Position numbers and translations under genes: made by a program. This document shows, piece by piece, positions 20,407-23,713 of a DNA stretch of 23,713 bases. Every line of letters begins with the position of its first letter. The stretch's first letter is position 1. Below the pieces are notes generated by a model that saw nothing but the letters and a program-made list of their open reading frames with translations, was not told the origin of the DNA and did not search any database. This DNA comes from Spirogloea muscicola (taxonomy: Eukaryota; Streptophyta; Zygnematophyceae; Spirogloeales; Spirogloeaceae), in assembly GCA_009602725.1 (NCBI GenBank), contig WELB01000166.1, forward strand, positions 227,553 through 251,265. The letters run 5' to 3'.

Positions 20407-21963
20407 CAATTGGGCCGGCACTTCTCCTCTGCCTAGTGACACCAGCTTTGACAAAGAACTGAGGTTCTCATCCTTCATTCTTCAAACTTATATTCGTTCC
20501 TTCTTCTGGGCTGGCCAGTCACAGCCATCGCCTTCTACTGGAGAGGACTCATTTTTACGGGCGTTGAAAGTGTGAACCTTTGTATGCCATATGGCAATAT
20601 GGGCTCTTGGTGGCACAAGCGCCGTATGTCTGCTGACCCACTAGGCGCCCCTACTGTTTTTCCAGTTAGACCTTGCATTGCAGTGCTCATGCGTTGAGTA
20701 GCTACACTAATGGAACATGAGATGCATGCCTCGAGTCATGAAATGCATCATGGGAAATGGTGATAGTGGCCAGCTTGACGGGGCGAGAGATGGTAGGAGC
20801 TATATGTGAAGGACGCCACTTGTTTGATCGAGCACCTTCATTTTGATGAGGACTCTGATGACGAGCTCTCAGTGCGGAGCTACAGACGAAGTCCAAGCAG
20901 AAAGCAGTCTTCTAGCAGTACCACTTAACAAATATTGAAACACTAAATCACCAGAATACAGCAAGTACAGAAAAGGCAATAAGCCCACGATAGTCTAGAT
21001 TGTTGAAGTTTCAGATCTGGCGACTCTTGGTGTCGCACCTCTTGGCTATTGTCAAGAGCCTCAGCTTCCTGTCTTTTCCACTCAGAGCCCTCAATTGGTC
21101 GTTTGCCCTTTTTCGAAGTTCCAATCGGATTACACTTACTACAGAATTACAGAACGCTTTCCAGCCCACATTTATGTTCATGTGACACTACAACCTGGAT
21201 GCCGTTGTGCCTGTACCTGTGTCCTTCGTGTGAGCTTCACTCCACTGTTAAGCACTGATGCCAGAGAGGGATGCACATAGGCACTTGTAGTGATACAGAG
21301 AGAGCGAGCCCAGGACAGTCTGACAGATTACTTCAAGATGTGCACAAGACGTTGGCGACAGGGACTTGGCGGCGAGATTTTATGGCTAAGGAAGCCTTAG
21401 AGGCGATGGTGAGGGCACTTAGAGAAGCGCTTCCAAGGAGAGAGGTAGTTAAGTATCTCCTGATTGGGCCTCCTGACGGGCTCAAGTTGGCCGCAACGGA
21501 GCTCATCTGAGTGATACAAGCACGCACACGAACGCTGGCAATGGTTCAGCGCCAATGTGGGACCTTCTAGCCGCTTGTCCTTCACTGTGAAGGCAAGACG
21601 AAGCAACTCAAGAGCGTGCAGGTGGAGCACAGGCGCACACTACGTCACTCGAGGTACTCGGCAGTCAGTAACAGAAGCCAAACTGCCAGTCATGGCTGCC
21701 TTCAGCTGCCGGATGGGGCGCAGCAACATCACACAAGTTGACGGCCTGGAAAGGTTTGTTAATCAAACAATAACACACACACCCTTTGACAGTCAACACC
21801 ACACACACCTTTCGACTATCTCAGACAGCACAGCTCTGCACTACTCGAGTACTGAACTTGAGACCTTCCCAGGAGGGCTGCCAGCGGTCCCACGATAAAT
21901 CAAATACATTTTGGGTCTGCTTTGACAGTGCCAGAGGGCATCAGAGGGCGAGAGGAGAGAGGG
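20407..21963. other. intergenic region between OGG1 and the Root_cap gene
   Basis: The genes converge here, so this holds both 3' UTRs. No firm gene is visible. One open frame at 21271-21510 is listed separately. A short CA-rich stretch lies near 21770-21815. Confidence 0.6.
21271..21510 (+). CDS. small hypothetical open frame
   Basis: A 79-residue frame whose second half looks helical and protein-like (ALEAMVRALREALPRREVVK, then YLLIGPPDGLKLAATELI), ending in TGA. Codon choice is less GC-biased than in the firm genes. No family is recognised, and it may be a fragment of a mobile element or chance. Confidence 0.2.
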   Translation: MHIGTCSDTERASPGQSDRLLQDVHKTLATGTWRRDFMAKEALEAMVRALREALPRREVVKYLLIGPPDGLKLAATELI

Positions 21964-23490
21964 CTAATTTGTGGCCGTGCTGGGGAGTTGCAGGCCACTG
22001 GTGAATGCAGCGGGCCGCCGGTATTGCGCAAACTTGCAGTCGGGCTCGAGGACGGCGGTGGCCTCGTAGTCGGACGCCGCGCCGTCGAGGAAGCCGGCGC
22101 CGTCCTCGCCGTCGGCGGCGACGTTGTGGCCCATGAGCTCGGCGAGCGCGCTGTACTTGAGCGCCCGCGCGGCGTGGTCGTCGCGGTACGTCTGGCCCAG
22201 CACGCCGTGCACCAGCGGCGAGACGCGCACGTCCAGCAGCTGCACATTCAGGTGCGTCTGTGCGTCGTCCTTGCTCTGCAACAGCAGGAAAAGCCCACGA
22301 ACAGCAGAGCCGTGAGCTGCCTGGCCACAGAGGCTTACTAACTGATAGAGGTGGATAGTCATATAGACAAGAAGTGCTAAAATATAAAAAAAAATCACTA
22401 TAGAGAAGCAACGCAATGGTAGAAGTATTTAGAATGTTTCTGGGAAAAAAGCGACGAATCCTTTGTCAATAATAGCTACCTTTTTTAATACTTATCATGT
22501 CCTTCCCAAAAAGCATGCCTCTTCCCATCTCTTGCGACCTCTTGTCTGCTATCGGTGGCCCGTTAGCAGAGGCAAGTGGGGAGAGGCCATACCTGGAGGA
22601 GAGGGTGGGCGACACGCAGCCGGATGTCGGCCTCCAGCAGGCCCGGCACAGAGAAGGTGTAGTGGTCCACGTCGTACGGCCCGCTCTTCTCGTAGCCCGC
22701 CAGCCGCACGACGGCGGTGCCGTTAGCAACCACCGCGCTCTCGCCGAGCTGCAGGAGGAGCGAGCAGATGGGATCACGAGGTGATATTGTTAGATTTGTT
22801 TCACTGAGCTTTTCATGGGATTGAGTTCGTCGCAAGAGGCAGGGTCATTGTGCAACACGGGGACAGGAGCAGAGAGAGAAAGGAGGAGGGAGGTGGAGGA
22901 GGGAGGGAAGGGCGACGGACCTGGAGGCGTGGGAGGGGCCGGCCATCAACCTCCATGCGCGCCATGTAGCCGTCGCCGCGGTCCTGGCGCTTGCCGGCGC
23001 GCGCCACGAAGCGCGCGGCGTGCTCCACGCCGTCCTTCTCCTCGGTCCACAGGACGCCGAGCTCGCGGATCCACGTCCGCACGGCCTTCTTGCCGTTGGG
23101 CAGCGCCGACGCGCCGACGGTGGAGCGGCTGTCGAGGTACCCCGTGAGGCGCATGTTGATGTGCAGGCGGTCGTCGGTGAGGAGGCAGAAGGAGCGGCCG
23201 GGCACGCCGTTGAAGTCGAAGCCGGTGCCGCGTGCGCCGATGAAGTGGGGGTCGTTCACCACGCCGGGATTGCAGAGGCCGCCGACGAACAGCGGGTACT
23301 CGCAGTTGTCGACAAAGACTCGCGGGTCGGCGCCGCTTGTGTTGAACGGCACCAGGTCCGGGCCCTGCGTGCACACCGTCGGGCGCAGCAGCGTGCATGC
23401 GCCCTTCTGCAGCTCCCACATCCAGATGGAGCACGACGCCGTCACCCTGCAGGCGCTCGCACCATCTGGAGCTTCAGCGGATGACCCCCG
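21964..23490 (-). CDS. Root_cap / LEA-related family protein, 5' partial
   Basis: This plant family (Root_cap domain, annotated also as LEA-related) is extracellular and of unclear biochemical role. Exons on the minus strand: 22921-23490, 22593-22748, 21964-22275 (570, 156 and 312 nt); all phase 0; 345 visible residues. Visible: a Cys-containing segment (SACRVTASCSIWMWELQKGAC), then DPHFIGARGTGFDFNG, the family hallmark SFCLLTDDRLHINMRLTGY, and in the last exon RVSPLVHGVLGQTYR followed by a single Cys in VLEPDCKFAQY. The acceptor of the first visible exon is a (CT)n pyrimidine tract followed by CACTAG. One or more upstream exons, with the start codon and presumably a signal peptide, lie outside the window. 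It converges with OGG1. Confidence 0.88.
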
Positions 23491-23492
23491 CT

Positions 23493-23713
<221 letters not shown>

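Overview
This is a nuclear window from a streptophyte (a land plant or, more likely, a streptophyte green alga). Evidence: GT-AG spliced genes with GC-rich exons, a eukaryotic tRNA-Asn, degenerate TTTAGGG telomere-like blocks, two desiccation-related proteins of the PCC13-62 (ferritin-like) family and one protein of the plant Root_cap / LEA-related family. The species cannot be fixed from sequence alone; a zygnematophyte or other streptophyte alga is a guess.

Layout, left to right. (1) 1-3236, plus: the La RNA-binding protein, ten visible exons, 5' end cut by the window. (2) 3237-4920: La 3' UTR, possible minus-strand coding exons of unknown identity and a telomere-like block. (3) About 4935-7745: a 2.8 kb diverged palindrome with one identical tRNA-Asn(GUU) gene in each arm. 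(4) 7746-8534: AT-rich spacer with a short tandem duplication. (5) 8535-10284 minus and 11712-13401 plus: two five-exon desiccation-related paralogs, head to head, with mirrored TATA boxes around a 910-N gap. (6) 13402-15180: spacer with three dispersed repeat units. (7) 15420-20406, plus: 8-oxoguanine DNA glycosylase (OGG1) in 11 exons, two of them ending in GC donors. (8) 20407-21963: spacer, little recognisable. (9) 21964-23490, minus: the last three exons of a Root_cap/LEA-related gene, whose upstream intron runs into a (GA)48 repeat and a poly-T at the window end.

Reconstructed reading frames close across every intron of La, both desiccation paralogs, OGG1 and the Root_cap gene, so these five models are solid apart from missing 5' ends. 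The genes form no operon or obvious pathway. A stress theme (desiccation proteins, LEA-like protein, oxidative DNA repair) is visible but may be chance.

The most striking structural facts are the repeated head-to-head inverted duplications (tRNA palindrome, desiccation gene pair), a large low-complexity insertion inside the La C-terminal RRM, and three poly-T runs of exactly 122 nt each. The equal run lengths point to an assembly or gap-filling artefact. I did not find a convincing new multi-gene system.
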